A stretch of 60,000 bases of DNA from Takakia lepidozioides. Its lineage: Eukaryota; Streptophyta; Takakiopsida; Takakiales; Takakiaceae. The notes beneath the pieces are model-generated. The model was not told the DNA's origin and did not search any database. It worked only from the letters and a program-made list of their open reading frames with translations. Position 1 is the first letter of the stretch, and the number at the start of each line of letters is the position of its first letter. Below are positions 11,403-22,537 of the stretch, piece after piece. The stretch covers positions 9,984,001 to 10,044,000 of the forward strand of contig CM060731.1 of NCBI GenBank assembly GCA_030704615.1. The letters run 5' to 3'. The position numbers were made by a program, and so were the translations under genes.

Positions 11403-12160
11403 TAGTATTAGGTACGTCTGGTTGTAACTAGTCGTGGGAAGCCAAATGTCACCAAGCATGGGGTGTTTTGAAGGTTTATCTTGCCTTTGTTCCTATTGTC
11501 TGTATTTGAGCTTTCTACATAAGTTAGGGTATCGAAGCAATTTGCAGTTGGTCTTGCTAGTTTGATGGATTACTAATATGCAAAGGGCATTTTTATTGTT
11601 TTTGGGGGGTGTGACCCTCCAAGCATTAGCAGATGAGGACCGCAAAAGTGGCTCGGAGCACTGTAGGCAGTTGTAGTATGTTGTTCCAGACAAATATGGC
11701 TGCGGGTTTTTTTCTTGATATAAGGTAGAGAGGGTCTATGAGGTGTAGTTTCTTACATACAAATGTGTCATCCTTCCAAGTGAGATCTATGGTTGGTCCA
11801 TTTCTTAACATCGCATTAATGATGCAATATAGAGGTCTATGATTGAAGGTTCAAGGGAGGAAATTCATTGTGGTCCATGAATGCTTGAATGGTAGATCTT
11901 CTATGTATCCCAGTGTGTCTCCTATGTCGATGCCCAAGTGCAACCTCTAGGCTAGCATGTGCCTTTGGCCCATGTGTGAAGAATTGAAATCTAAGACCAA
12001 GTGCATTTTCTATGTGTCCAAGTGCGTCTCCTAAGTTGATGCCCATCCAAGCCCAAGTGCACTCTCCTATGTATCTAAGTACATCTCCCATGTCAAGGCC
12101 AAATATATTTTTTTCCATGAATTTATTGAGTAGTAATATATCCAAGCATTACTGATATAT
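11403..12160. other. No supported gene
   Basis: Short ORFs only. Between 11880 and 12090, phrases like cctatgt(g/a)tc(c/t)(a/c)agtg recur several times, suggesting low-order repetition. Nothing else is recognisable. Confidence 0.3.
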
Positions 12161-12164
12161 CTCA

Positions 12165-12420
12165 TGTCAAGGCTCCAATCAGTGTTCCAAGAAAGCCCAC
12201 TTTGCTATTTTTTACGAATTTCCAGAGACCAAAAATACTTGAAATTCGACATCTCCCACACCGCAGGTGCAAAAATCATGAGACCAAGCCGGTGCACCCC
12301 TCCTCAACGAGGGTTTTCCAACGGTACCAAGCACCAGGGCTGGGACCCCGTGGTTAGGGATATCTCAACGTTACAAAACAAAACAAACAAACTACCTCGC
12401 TTCATATATTGATCAAACTG
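12165..12420 (-). repeat. Dispersed repeat R1, copy 1
   Basis: It shares an ordered string of words with 24300-24510: a tttttacgaattt-like start, cttgaaattc, a catctcccaca.cgca phrase, a ggga(t/g)atctcaacgt phrase, an acaaaacaaacaaactacct tract and atatattgat at the right end. It is probably a SINE-like element. The orientation is taken from the A-rich tract reading as T-rich on the minus strand, which is a guess. Confidence 0.5.
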
Positions 12421-12543
12421 GATGGTGGTGTGAACCTCACATAAATTAACATGTGATGTTGATCTAATATAGCATGTGGTGTAAATGATACTTTACATTA
12501 AGTTAAGTTAACCTATTTCCTTAATTTCAGTTGGGTAGCGTGA

Positions 12544-13053
12544 TGTGATGGCCCACTTTTTCCTGCTCCCATTTTCACCCTCACGTGTTTTCAAGTATCA
12601 GAGGATGTAATGTAGAGAGCTGTTAGCAGCTACTCTGACACCATACCATAGCTATACCGTTAATATACACTTCAATGTTTTGTACCATTAACACTGGCGC
12701 TCAGCCTTGCTGTAACCGGCTTAGCCTGTATCCATTAACGCCTCGACAAGTGGCGCTGACTTGGAAATGATGTGGCAGATGAATAAAAAGGCTTTGGAAA
12801 ACAGAAGCCGGGCGGTATTTTCATTGTGTTCATTTGTGGTGTACAAGGATTCTGTAGAGACAATGGTGGGGTGACACACTGATGAACGGACCATGTGTGT
12901 GTTCTATGCGTTTGTGTACTTCAGTAGGACCACTCACTACATCCTTTGCGATTAGATCTTCTCCTCTCTGCGTTGCCTGCCCTATCGAGCTTTCATCCCT
13001 AGATACCGGCGTTACGTTAGAGGAAAGGAGAATCTAACCTCCGTGGCGTTTTG
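12544..13053 (+). repeat. 5' LTR of the gypsy element
   Basis: It begins TGTGATGGCCCAC and matches 22538-22661 plus 23383-23770 throughout. The end is blurred: after acctccgtggcgttttg the match to the 3' LTR stops, and the terminal agcatcaca of the 3' copy is missing here. Confidence 0.85.
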
Positions 13054-13442
13054 TGGTGGAAATCCAGGGGTTTTTAGTGTTTAAGGTTTCCATGGTGTCT
13101 CTCTCATCTTTCGCGTTTTCTACCATCTATTCCTTTGTAGTGTGCTCTCACTTTTCTCATGGCTTCTCGACGCTCTGATCTCTCGTCACCCTCTCGCTCT
13201 ACATCTCCTCCTGGTGAGGTCACCAGCTCTATGCGCCCCGATGAGGGGACTCCTTATTCATCTTCCTTTCGTATACGCCCTCCTTCTTCACCTCTGTTTT
13301 TGTCAGAAACAGACACGGACCCGCACCCTTTTTAAGAATACGAAGATCTTTGGGAGGCAAAAACTCTTCCCTGGAACGTTGATCCAGTAGTTCTTGTCCT
13401 AGAGGAGGTTTTGGCTCAAGATATGAATGGCACATAGAACGG

Positions 13443-14090
13443 TTGCGTACTCTACTACACGATCAACAAACCTCTGAAGAAGCTGACATCCGTTTTGTTG
13501 TGTTCTATGCAGCCACGCTCCCCGCAATTAACGCAGCACCCTCGACTCGGGACTCTCAATCTCTTGTCCCCTCCCCAACGAGTTCGATCAGCACATCACA
13601 GTTGGTAGACAAGTGGGAACAAACGCGATTATCAAACTTGTGTAGATATCAAGTGCAGTTGTTTGATCGCAGACGGCTTACCTGGCAACAATTGGGAGTC
13701 CCTGAACGGCCGGTGTTCCCCAATCGCAACGGAGCTCACACCTTGCATGCTATCTCCCGTGTGATCAACCCTTGTTGGTTAGATTATTTTGTTCAAGGCC
13801 TTGGCTCGTTGTTGTGCAAACATGCATTAAGATTCTGCTCTACCCTGACACTCGATCAACTCACTACAGGGGTTGACATAGGACTTCATGGCATGAGCGT
13901 TGTTGGTAGCAGAGCTAACCGAGCGCATCTTGTCATCTTCCCTGCTAAACGCTTCAAGGATGAGTGTGTAGCCCATCTACAAAGGGGAGACAAGCTCGCT
14001 ACTTATCCGTTGGACTCCATCCTAGTTCATGAGTGGGGCTTCCCAGTTGTTCATGTCGAATTCTGGCAGAAGCACCCGACCACTTGGTAG
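13443..14090 (+). CDS. Gypsy-internal ORF upstream of gag, function unknown
   Basis: This 215-codon ORF follows the 5' LTR and leader. It has phrases such as LTWQQLGVPERPVFP and GVDIGLHGMSVVGSRANRAHLV, but none I can assign to a domain. It probably belongs to the N-terminal gag region or an extra ORF of this lineage. It ends 340 bases before the recognisable gag ORF; the interval (14091-14426) has only short frames. Confidence 0.4.
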   Translation: MRTLLHDQQTSEEADIRFVVFYAATLPAINAAPSTRDSQSLVPSPTSSISTSQLVDKWEQTRLSNLCRYQVQLFDRRRLTWQQLGVPERPVFPNRNGAHTLHAISRVINPCWLDYFVQGLGSLLCKHALRFCSTLTLDQLTTGVDIGLHGMSVVGSRANRAHLVIFPAKRFKDECVAHLQRGDKLATYPLDSILVHEWGFPVVHVEFWQKHPTTW

Positions 14091-14426
14091 TTCCTCACGA
14101 GTGCTGATTACAACGACACTGACTTTGGTCTGCTCAGAGTTGGCTCTGCTCAGGTGTGGCAACTAGCTGGGTGCACAGGTGAGAGCTCGGCTCCGAGGTC
14201 CTTCCTCAACCCCACGGACAGATCTCGGGCAGGCGATTCTTGTCAATACAAAGGCTCACTACCTTCCTTCCCGCATCCAAATTGGTGAGAAGGGTAAAGT
14301 ATCATCTTCTCTAGTCCCCCTTGCTGGAATTACCATGCCTAGCACTTCTAAGTCCTGGTTAAGATCAGGTTTTGATCGAATTATGTCCATGGATCTAGAG
14401 TCCTGTCTGTTATACTAGGAGGCAGC

Positions 14427-15457
14427 ATGGGTGATGGTAAGGATGAGACCACTACGGAGGATAGCAATATGTCCCTAGAAATGTCTGCTAACCAACACAT
14501 GAGAACTGGCTCCTTGTCTCCTCGGGTGCCTACCTTGGCTGCCTCACCACGAACTGAAGAAGGCCCCAGTCATGGAATCTCTCCGGTAGTTTCTCCACTG
14601 CACAATCCGAATGCGAACAAGGAAATCCCTACCAGACTGAATTTTAGTGTCATCAAACCCCAGTTTAAAGAAAACCCCGAATCTGACAGTGATGTCCCAT
14701 CACTGGTAGAAGAAGAAGTGGATACTGATGGCTTAGGAACGCTTAATGTAGACCCTGAAGTAGCTGCATGCAATGCTGACATTCGTAGTTTGAGTGGAGC
14801 GATGGATGTGTTGTCCAAGTGTCCTTCTCTCTTGAAAATACTCATGAATCAGGCTGCTGCCATGGAGGTAAGGGAAGCTGCCTTGAAACCTGCAGTTGTC
14901 TCTGTGCCGCCTATCCCTCGAAAGTCAATACCCAAAGTACAGGCTCAATCTTACCCAGGGTACAAAGTAGGGGAAGACTTTGTTGAGTTTCTCAAATTGT
15001 TTGAAAGCACTGCCTGCTTAATGGGGTTCCTGAAGATTTCAAGATACATGCCTTTCAATTGGCCATGAAAGGGCAAGCCCGCATCCTACTGAATGCTGAC
15101 CTTGTGGAAGAGAAGTACTCTTCATGGAATCAAGTTTTGGGCAGTGCCACCAAGCTGTTCAAACCTGATGAGCTGCCCTTGGAAACATTTGGGAAGTTGT
15201 ACTATAGAAAGTACAAAGAAGGTGAGCCTTTGTGGCAATATTACCTAGATATTAAAGTAGGGGTCACCAAGAATTTCAAGAACCCTGAAGAGAGAGCTAG
15301 GATGGTCAAAATGTTCTTTTGGCAAGGTCTTCCCGCCTCTGTCCAGACCTGGGCACAGCGGGAGGAGTTTGACAACAATGATCAGATGGTTAAACGTAAC
15401 CTCCTTCCTAGGGGCTTTGACACTGGCAGCCAGCTCCTTCATTTTGATTCAACTAGA
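14427..15457 (+). pseudogene. Gypsy gag (capsid region), broken
   Basis: Two overlapping frames (14427-15068 and 15059 onward) show one frameshift near 15060. The first has an acidic linker (SDSDVPSLVEEEVDTDG) and the start of the capsid (YKVGEDFVEFLKLFES). The second has a retrotransposon gag signature: SSWNQVLGSATKLF, PLETFGKLYYRKYKEGEPLWQYY and FFWQGLPASVQTWAQREEF. Frame and homology stop at the inversion breakpoint near 15457. The missing continuation (QGNGKSKESKGYVPPPIQ) is found on the minus strand at about 18664. Confidence 0.75.
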
Positions 15458-16093
15458 GCTGAAGTGAGTGCCACCTTCAGCCTTTGGAAGGCATGGATCT
15501 GGGCCATCCCCCATGTGAACTTGACAGTCTTAGAAAGCAGTTTAGTCAAGGCATTAGCAATCCTGGAAAAGTCCCTGATAAATCTTCTATAGTACGAGGC
15601 AAGGCCAAGGAATGACTTAACACACCGCTTGTCAACAGGAACTGGAAAGTTCCAAACTGATTCAAGGTTAGAGGTGTCAGGTTTCAGACCTGCAGCAGTG
15701 AGCCTATGACCCAAGAATTTTAATTCTTCAAAGCAAAACTCACATTTTTTGGTCTTGACTTTGAGACCTGCTGCTCTTAGCCTGCAAAACACCCTCTGTA
15801 GATCAGTAAGATGCTTCTCAAAGGTCGCTGAATATATATTGATGTCATCAATATATACCAGTGCACATTCCCATCTCAGATTCCCAAGCACCACGTCCAT
15901 GAGCTGCTGAAAAGTAGTTGTGGCATTGCACAAGTCAAACGGCTTAGCTTCATATTGGTACATGCCCATACGGCACATGAAGGCAGTCTTTTCCTTTGAT
16001 CGCTCAGTCAAAGGCACTTGCCAAAACCCTGATGCAAGATCCAACTTAGAGAATATCTTAGCCCCGTGAAGCATATCAAGGGTCTCATTAATC

Positions 16094-16336
16094 CTGGGTA
16101 AGGGGCCAATTGGAATCCGGTACTTCAAACGCACCCTAGGTGCCCCAGGATACCCCTGGGTACCCAGCGGTACCCTCGCCTCCTCTATTCTCAAACGGTC
16201 ACCTGGTGTCCCACTGGACACTTCTTTTATAGGGCCCAACCCCGAAAGGGGGCAGTAGCCGCAAGGCGAAGTGGCTCTTAGTTACGCGGCTTTGGCCGGA
16301 GTCTTCTCTCTCTCTCTCTCTCTCTCTGGGTAAGGG
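16094..16336 (+). mobile_element. SINE-like TC-tailed insertion (family S2) in gypsy RT, with 11-bp TSD
   Basis: The RT frame is interrupted after KNVYPLPR and resumes with PLPRINETLDM. The repeated codons come from an 11-bp duplication, ctgggtaaggg, at 16094-16104 and 16326-16336. The 221-bp insert ends with a core found also at about 29.6 kb (atagggccca.cc.cgaaagggggcagtag, then cttagttacgc and ggagt.ttctctct) and a (TC)n tail of about 24 bases. Confidence 0.85.
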
Positions 16337-17206
16337 ATACACATTCTTTTTGGTAATCGCGTTTAGTCTTCGAAATTCAACACAGAACCTAGTGCTCCCG
16401 TCTTTCTTGCCAATTAGCACTATAGGGCTAGCCCATGGAGAAACAAAGGGTCTAATGACTCCGACATCAAGCATCCTTTTGATTTCATCATGTATGATTG
16501 ACCTTTCCTTGACACTCTCCCTATATGGGTATTGCTTCACTGGCTTACCATCACTCTCAATGTTGTGTTCAATGAGAGTAGTCCTTCCAAGGTCAGTAGG
16601 ACCCTTGCATTCTTTTTAAGTAGATCTTTTAACTTGGTTAACTGGGCCTCTTCAAGGTCTCCTATCTTGACCATTTTCAGAATTTCTTGGACATGAGCTT
16701 CATCAAAAACATCAGGATGATAAGGCTGAGGTGGAGTAGAGTACCTTGCAAATGCAGTCAAGGACTCTACCTCATTGCTGACAAGACCCATTTGTAGAGT
16801 AAAACCTTCCTGAATTTCCATGATGTCATCAATGGGTATAGCAGAAATTATAGCCAGCACATGGCCCTTCCTTACGGTCATAGGCATCCTCTCAGGATTA
16901 GCAACAAGTAGCTTGACCTCACCCTTGAATCCTCTATCAATGACTACTGAAGCTATCATGTAATGTTTTTGCAAGGCCAACCTTTGCCATCCTACCGCCT
17001 CAAGATAATACCCCTGTGGGCATAAGAAAGCACACCCAGTAGGCACCATCTTTTGACTCATGGGAAGGAGAGTGAAATCAGCACATGCACGAATGAGAGT
17101 AGTATTATCACGAACTGGAACTGGAGCTGACCACCTTTCTGCCTCATAGCAGGGATAGTCCACTATTGCAAGGTATGCACAGGCGCTTCTAAATGCATGA
17201 GGGTAG

Positions 17207-17886
17207 TTGCAACCTACGGTGGACCAAAATGAAACACACCATGAGTCCCTAAAAGTACATTAAGGGAGATGTGGCGAATCCTCAACCATTGGATTCGCTT
17301 CAATTTACGATCTCAACCGTCTATTATTGACCATTAAAGACTTTATTTTCAAATCGCGATAGTTTCAGATCACGATAGTTTTTTTCAAATTTGACCTTGA
17401 TTCACCCCGGGGGTCTACCCTTGGTCTATGTATTTACTGAGGTAGTGTTGATATTTCAAAGAATTCTATATGTAAAGGACTTTATGAAAATAATTATTTT
17501 GAAGGCTCAAAATAGTACATAAAGTTTATTTTACTTAATATTTTTGAGTGGATGTTTTCATTCTAGATTCTTTATCCCTCAAAGCACATTTGGTTGAGTC
17601 CCTTTTTTCTAAATCTCTATGAATCATGCTTTAAAAAAAGTCCATAATGGCCTTTTATATGGACTATAACGAATCATTATGGACTTGTTCAAAAGTTCAT
17701 AATTTTTATCCATTTGCTTTTTTGGTTATAAGCCTTGGAATAGGGGAAATATATGTAGTTGAGCCTTCATAGCTTAGTCCCTTTTTACTATCAGCATTGC
17801 CATTTAGGAGTATGATAATTTACAACTAATCAAGATCCCAAAAAAACAGTGCTGTGACGGCATTTTTGGTCCACCAAAGGTTGCAA
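17207..17886. mobile_element. MITE-like insert with about 27-bp terminal inverted repeats
   Basis: The left end ttgcaacctacggtggacca, continuing aaaatg, is matched inversely by cattttt ggtccaccaaaggttgcaa at the right end (17860-17886), with about three mismatches. The 680-bp interior is AT-rich and noncoding. It contains several 'rtccataa..atggact' words. It sits in the protease-RT linker of the inverted pol block. No clean TSD is visible. Confidence 0.7.
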
Positions 17887-18664
17887 TTGCCAATGAACTG
17901 TTGCCAACTTACTTCTTTACCACTGTGGTCTCTATTGAGCAGTAGCCCTAAGCTGAGAGAGCTTGGCAGCATTTGAGCCACGAGTAACATGAATGGTGGT
18001 TAAAGAAACAGTGACCTCCTGCCCATCTCCTTTCTTGAAGCGCATGGTACTATCCCCAAGATCTATGGAGGCAGCAACCCCTTTCATCCAATCCAGCCCC
18101 AAGATGAACTGGTCCCCATGGTGACTATGCATGTAATCAGCACCTCTTTCCCATAAATGCCTACAGGAACCGACACTAAACCAAGCACAGTGTAAAGCTT
18201 TGAAGTTTGTGGAAAACATTACCTTGTCATCTAATTTGCTTTTGCTGGGAATTTGGACCTCTGACTAGTGCGATCTCCCACACCTAGCTTCTTGGGAGAT
18301 CTTACTCGTTTAAAGGCTGTTTTCCTTTTCTGAAAGCTTCAAGCATAGTAGGAAGATCAGGCTGAAAAGGACAATACTTCGTAGCATGGTTGGGATCTTT
18401 GCATATGTAATGCGGGGCATGACGACCATGATAGGAGCTACCAGTCTGAGTTCTGCCACGATTGTTGGCGACAGCACCGGCAGGTGTGCTGGTGGCCTTA
18501 GAGGTCCAGGTTGTTTCAGCTTTGAGGTTGGTCATTTTTTCCTCTAAGTCTATTTCTAGATTATTCAGACGCTTGGCCAAGGCTTCATTGAACTCAGCCT
18601 TGGCTGCTTGTATTGGAGGAGGCACATAGCCTTTGGACTCCTTACTTTTTCCGTTTCCTTGTCT

Positions 18665-19260
18665 CCCATTGTTCTGGTTTATCCAGACTTCACTCTCTCA
18701 TTCGTATTGCAGACCAATGCAAGTGATGTTGCTATTTTAGCTATTCTTTGCCAGGTGAAAGAGGGTAAGGAGCAGGGTCATTGGATATGCATCTCGCCGA
18801 TTAGATAAACACGAGAGGAACTATTCAATTACGGATAAGGAGGGTCTTTGCAGTTATATTTGGGGTCAGGCATTATAGACAATATCTTCATGGCTGCCCA
18901 TTCGTTATTGAGATTGATCATTTGCCTTTGAAGGCACTTACTACCCCTAGAGAGCTTCATGGTAGGTTAGCTAGGTGGGCCCTGACCTTGCAGGCTTATG
19001 AGTTTTGAGTTGTGTACAAGAAAGGGAAGGAGAACACTAATGCAGATGCGCTTACAAGGACTGAGCCACATGTTTCAGTTCCTTATAACAAGATTGAAGA
19101 CTTGCTTTTTGATCCTTATGAAATCCCTGCTGCTGCAATTTGTTTGGCTGCAGATTTGTTTTCTTATGTAGTAGCCCCTTCCTTGGACAAAGTTCTGGGC
19201 TGGGATCTCCTTCTTAGGGATGGCACTTAAGGCCTCTATTGGTGTTGGCATTGCAGGCAA
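18665..19260 (+). pseudogene. Gypsy RNase H C-terminal part
   Basis: It starts exactly where the minus-strand RNase H stops. It reads VYPDFTLSFVLQTNASDVAI, then (after frameshifts) HYRQYLHGCPFVIEIDHLPL, RARWALTLQAYEF-like text and KKGKENTNADALTR, which are the usual RNase H end motifs of Ty3/gypsy pol. The DEDD-type residues are partly present (TNASD). An in-frame TGA and frameshifts at about 18800-19010 show it is dead. Confidence 0.8.
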
Positions 19261-19611
19261 GGGACATATTATTGTGAAATGACAGGGAGTTGCCCTCTAA
19301 ACTGAGTTTGGGCTCTTCCCCACCCCCCTTGTGTGCTGAACCATGTCCGTTGATTGATGTCACTCTCACTGGTATAATTTAGATATAAGAGCCTTGTCTG
19401 TTCTGTAGTAAGGATGTTCTGAGCTTCAGGAATATAGTCGGGGTTGCGAAAATACGCAAGTTTTGAGGTTCATACAGTCCATTACCCTAATTACCTTGGC
19501 CTTCTATGATGTGGACCATACATCAGTTTGGTTGAGGTAATATTAGGATTAGTCAGGATGAGTGAGATGTTGAAGGTGCCGAAAGTGCTGAAGGTTTTGA
19601 CAATTTTGCAG

Positions 19612-20256
19612 GTGGACTATGCTTGTACTCCAGAAGAACTGCAACAACATTTTCAGTCATGTGGCACAGTGAATCGTGTCGCAATCCTGACGGACAAGTT
19701 CGGACAACCAAAGGGGTGTGTTCCCAGACCCTTGTGAGAACCTGTATTCTGTCTTCTCGATCTGTACTTCTGGTTCAATATGCGAGAAAGGTAGGATATC
19801 AAACATATCAGGTCTGATTGTTGTACCATTTATGGTGTTAGATTGCTGCTAATAGACAGTTTGGATGTCTTCATGGTGGGGTGCAGGTACGCGTATGTCG
19901 AGTTTGTAGAGGTGGAGGCAGTTCAAAATGCTATCCTGCTTAGCGAATCTGAGTTACATGGCCGCCAACTCAAGGGTCTTGCAGTTCCATGCCTGTACCT
20001 GCTTGTGTTATTGAATGGACTACAAACCCAATCCACCGGACATCCATGCCACAACTAGCAAAATGCAATTGTGCTATGGATATGTGCAGCAGAAAAGTTA
20101 GAGTGGAAATCCCTTGAGGCTTGTGGACACCCACCCATGACCATAAGCATACCCAGAGAAAGGTGTATAAGGTCCAGGCCGGTACCCATAATAAGGGTTG
20201 AATCGCCGACCCCGAAATGCCTTCATTCTCGGGACATTGGTCCTTTTTGCTGTCAC
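19612..20256. pseudogene. Captured PABN (nuclear poly(A)-binding protein II) gene fragment, third exon inverted
   Basis: Exon-like piece 1 (+, 19612-19715, after ttttgcag, before gtgtgtt) reads [20 protein letters not shown] and [10 protein letters not shown]. Piece 2 (+, 19887 to about 19977, after gtgcag) reads YAYVEFVEVEAVQNA and SESELHGRQLK. Together they are the RRM of PABN/PABPN1, including RNP1 KGYAYVEF. The next exon of such genes (VTAKRTNVPRMKAF, RGRRFNPYYGYRPGP) is present, but on the minus strand from 20256 leftward, after a gcag acceptor. The fragment lies between gypsy RNase H and integrase. The upstream coiled coil and N-terminus are absent. Introns are retained, so it was copied or moved as DNA or pre-mRNA. 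Confidence 0.8.
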
Positions 20257-20640
20257 CTGCAACCATGTATCAGCAGGGTATCCAGGTTACGGGCTCCCTT
20301 TCACTGGCTGGAATGGTCCTAGTACACTACCATGATCCGACAGCACGGTAAGCATGAAGATGTTGATGTCACTGGTACTATAGTGTGGAGTTCAGATGCA
20401 AAAGGCATATATCAAACATGCCAATGCAACAAAACAAGCCAAAACATTAATTTCTGTCTTTGGATCTTGGAAGTGGGCTCCTTTACTTGTGAGGCTTTTG
20501 TCCTTTGATGATCAATATGTAGAGCTGTAAGTTGGGTTTCTTCATAAGGGCCCAAGGTATCATGGTATGGAGAGCCCAGATGCATGACACTCCTTACCAC
20601 TTGGTTCTAACCCATGCAGATGATGGCCTATGTATGGCAG

Positions 20641-20912
20641 ACATAGAGGATCTTTTGCATGAGGCACTTCTCCATAAGTGTCAACACGGTGTCACGCAGG
20701 CATGGATTAGTGACCTTGTTCGACGTCAGGTACTCTACCACCAACACTCTCATGTGGTGAAGGAAGGAGTCATGTACATAGAGGATCTTTTGCATGAGGC
20801 ACTTCTCCATAAGTGTCAACACGGTGTCACGTAGGCAGGGATTAGTGACCTTGTTCGACGTCAGGTACTATACCACCAACACTCTCATGTGGTGAAGGAA
20901 GGAGTCATGTAC
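20641..20912 (+). repeat. 136-bp tandem duplication in the integrase region
   Basis: The unit beginning acatagaggatcttttgcat occurs at 20641-20776 and again at 20777-20912 with about three differences. 136 is not a multiple of three, so the duplication itself shifts the integrase frame. It contains the translated phrase HEALLHKCQHGVT twice. Confidence 0.9.
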
Positions 20913-22053
20913 AGAGTGATCAAGGGTGAACCTCCGAACCCTATGGAGGTGCCCGTGAAGAGTTTTCTCCCTGTAATCTTTGCATTGTATCATGACTTGA
21001 CTTAATTCTGTTGGAAAGGCAGGATGTCTCTGTAATCCTTGTATATTTCCCTGTGTGTGGGCTACAATGCCAAAGCTAAACTCCCTCATGCTCCAGTGGT
21101 GCTTGAGCTGTAGTCTATCCCCATCACATCTGCATTTGCTAGGGTGGGGATGGATCTCGTAGGACCCTTGAATCTCATGTCGAAGGGCCATAGTTACATT
21201 GTTGTGGCTACGGATTATCTGACTAAGTGGGTAGAGGTCCAACCACTGGTGGCCAAGGATAGTGATGGTGTAGCCCAGTCTTTCTTCAATGAGATTATCT
21301 TGTGACGCGGCTGTCCTTTGGAAATTTTGACTGATCAAGGCAAGGAATTCTGTAACATCTTGATGTTGATGATATGTCACAACATGGGCATCCATCAAGC
21401 TACCATTCGACCTTATCACCCTCAGTGTAACGGGTTAACGAACGCTTCAATCAAACCATGTGTCTCCTGCAGGAAAAGTGTGGAGGGCTCACTCAGGAAT
21501 GGGACGTGCTTCTTCCCCCTCTCATTTTTGCTTATAGGACTGCTGTGCATGCCAATACCCGCCGTACCCTTTTGAACTTCTCTATGGTTGCCCTTGTATC
21601 TCTCCTATTCATCATAAGTCTCCTCTCAATCCAGTGATTGCTGAACCTGAAGACTGGGACCAGTTTGTTACTGATTTGCTGGCACATCACTCTAGGATCA
21701 TAGATGAGGCTAAGTATAATATATCTAAGGCTCAGCTCGCTCAAGCCAAGCAGTATAACAGAAGAATGGTTTATTCTTCTACTTTTGTTGCTGGTCAGAC
21801 TGTATGTGTCAAAGTGCAGCACGGTGCAATAGAGTCCAAAGGTAAGACTTGCATAGAGGGGCCCTATCTGATTTACGAGATGACTGCTGGTAACAGAGCT
21901 CGATTATTGCCTCAGCATCCGTCCGTCAAGGAGATCCCTGCAGATGTGTCTATTGCTGACCTATTGCATTCCAGACTTCAATTTGATCTAACCTGTGTGA
22001 ATGTGGAAGGAAGAACAGTGGAGATATCTCCCAAGAAGAAAGCTCGAGGGTGA
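20913..22053 (+). pseudogene. Gypsy integrase core and C-terminus, broken
   Basis: Recognisable core text includes VGMDLVGPLNLMSKGHSYIVVATDYLTKW (first Asp in MDLVGPL), EILTDQGKEF (second Asp) and YHPQCNG. The catalytic Glu (NERFNQT) is in the next frame because of a shift at about 21437. Stops occur at about 21003 and 21303. The last ORF (21634-22053) holds the integrase C-terminal domain, with QYNRRMV and GQTVCVKVQ. No chromodomain is seen. 22054-22537 is noncoding 3' sequence leading to the LTR. Confidence 0.8.
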
Positions 22054-22537
22054 TCTAAGAGTGGTTTTGCAGACATTGTCCAAGCTGTGGCTTCAGCCCC
22101 AGTTCGCTTACTTTCTGATTTCATTTCCTAGGAGACAGATTTGCATTAGTTTCTTTTGGCTAGCTCTAGATAGTTACTACCCTGTCTTGAGTAGGCTCTC
22201 TGCTCTTCATCTGGTTTTTCCATCATTTGCATCACAACAGTTGTTCTTTAGCTTTGTGTTGCTTTTATGAACTGGCCATTGATGTAAGAGTTGGGGTTTT
22301 TCCCGCACAACGGGTTTTTGCATCCCAATTCAGGCCTGGAGGTGGGGCAACTTGCAGCTCCCACCAGAATAGACCCCTTTCTTGACAATTTTTGGTACAT
22401 AACACAGCCCCTGTCTTGCTTATGTGCTTAGTTTAAGCATCCAAGGTGTTCTTCTACACGATCATATTTGGATCTGGATGTCTCTAGTTGTTCTTCACAT
22501 GAGTTCAGATTTTCAAACCCGGGGGTAGCATCACATA

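Larger units (their letters stand above)
15458..18664 (-). pseudogene. Inverted pol block: zinc knuckle, protease, reverse transcriptase, start of RNase H
   Basis: Reading leftward, 18660-18300 gives the gag C-terminus with a CCHC-like knuckle (ICKDPNHATKYC). Next, 18219-17932 carries a protease-like segment with FILGLDWM. Then 17163-16537 is the protease-RT linker. RT follows at 16540-16326 (VIRPFVSPWASPIVLIGKKDGSTRFC, motif SPIVLI) and 16104-15458 (KIFSKLDLASGFWQVPL, the catalytic YIDD in ALVYIDDINIYS, and FLGHRL). RNase H begins at ALTSA and is cut at the breakpoint. Its continuation (PIVLVYPDFTLSFVLQTNASD) is on the plus strand from 18665. SINE and MITE-like insertions split the frame. 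Confidence 0.9.
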
